64,000 nt of DNA. It comes from Sabellastarte sp. h YS-2021. Taxonomy: Eukaryota > Annelida > Polychaeta > Sabellida > Sabellidae. Below the pieces are notes generated by a model. The model was not told the origin of the DNA. It was given only the letters and a program-made list of their open reading frames with translations, and did not search any database. Both the position numbers and the translations under genes were made by a program. Where the stretch lies: the NCBI GenBank assembly GCA_964017235.1, contig OZ024936.1, forward strand, positions 56,347,028-56,411,027, given 5' to 3'. Position 1 is the first letter of the stretch. Each line of letters begins with the position of its first letter. Below are positions 63,801 through 64,000 of the stretch, in pieces.

Positions 63801-64000
63801 CTGCACTTAGGAGGTCATTTTTATGCACTTATAGCATCTAAAAGCCCCATAAGTTTGAGATTGTTACATTTAGTGCTGTTTTTTTTCTTTTAACTGTTCC
63901 ATAAATACCAGAAGTTTATATTCATCACTGGGTATTGACAGTCTGAGGTCAGGCAGAATACAAGCAAACTCTGTCTTGGGGCTCTTAGAAGGTCATATTT
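60873..64000. repeat. 3,625-bp HOR, copy 3, rearranged and cut by window end
   Basis: It opens with a dimer mixing tags (GATTGTAAAAGATC, ACTAGGTATTGG), then a GGTATTAGTAG dimer at about 61678, then a five-C dimer, then a GGGTACTTTC dimer at about 63289. The A/B hybrid expected after the first dimer is absent, so spacing differs from copies 1 and 2 (805 then 1,611 bp). The last dimer is truncated at base 64000. Confidence 0.8.

Larger units (their letters stand above)
1..64000. repeat. Satellite array, ~402-bp monomers in ~805-bp A-B dimers
   Basis: The same AT-rich sequence recurs head-to-tail across the entire window with no inversion and no unique DNA except two 480-bp insertions. Landmarks such as GGGTTGTGGGTAAAT, TTAACTGTTCCATAAATACC and GCAGAATACAAGCAAACTC recur every ~402 bp. 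Two diverged monomer types alternate. A carries CTGTTGCTCCATAATTGTC and ends with TTTATTGGAGACTTTC. B carries CTTTTGCTCCATAATTGC, TGCTG followed by a run of about 7-9 T, and ends with TTTGTGACTTTC. Most dimers are 801-806 bp. There are 76 A-type starts; including hybrids and B monomers this gives about 157 monomers. The array starts and ends outside the window. No rRNA, tRNA or protein homology was recognised. Array size and organisation fit eukaryotic heterochromatin; a centromeric role is possible but unproven. Confidence 0.98.

Noticed and set aside
1-64000. CRISPR-like or phage direct-repeat array
   Set aside because: The units are ~402 bp and similar along their whole length, with no short-repeat/unique-spacer pattern and no cas or phage genes.

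Overview
The whole 64-kb window is one uninterrupted head-to-tail satellite DNA array. I see no protein-coding gene, RNA gene, CRISPR array or prokaryotic operon in it. The basic monomer is about 402 bp and AT-rich, and comes in two diverged types, A and B. These alternate to form an ~805-bp dimer. I count 76 A-type starts, and the window length less the two insertions divided by 402 gives about 157 monomers. All lie in the same orientation, and the array runs off both ends of the window. Tandem repetition on this scale with two TTAA-flanked transposons points to a eukaryotic nuclear genome, in pericentromeric, centromeric, subtelomeric or other heterochromatic satellite. I cannot name the species. 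An animal is a guess, based on where piggyBac-like elements and such satellites are common.

The repeat is nested. Each 402-bp monomer contains two weakly similar halves of about 200 bp. Two monomers make the 805-bp A-B dimer, and dimers carrying diagnostic variants are arranged in longer higher-order repeats (HORs). From left to right: 1-4190 holds two 480-bp piggyBac-type MITEs 2,095 bp apart. 4191-12230 is a run of 804-bp dimers, partly alternating between two variants (1,608-bp HOR). 12231-18660 is a mixed stretch. 18661-26696 has a 3,214-bp four-dimer HOR in two full copies separated by a shortened one. 26697-34739 is mixed, with a marked variant recurring. 34740-53622 has multi-kilobase HORs (2,811 and ~4,821 bp) that include seven trimers with an extra B/A hybrid monomer. 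53623-64000 is a very homogeneous 3,625-bp HOR containing the opposite hybrid (A/B).

The clearest biology is array evolution. One MITE inserted into a B monomer at a TTAA, and the filled site was then copied by satellite amplification. Unequal exchange between A and B left reciprocal classes of hybrid monomer, B/A (gain) and A/B (loss). A 63-codon minus-strand reading frame recurs in most A monomers. I judge it non-coding, because copies carry frameshifts, a nonsense change and frequent amino-acid replacements. No novel protein-based system is visible; what is unusual is the nested repeat architecture and its recombination record.
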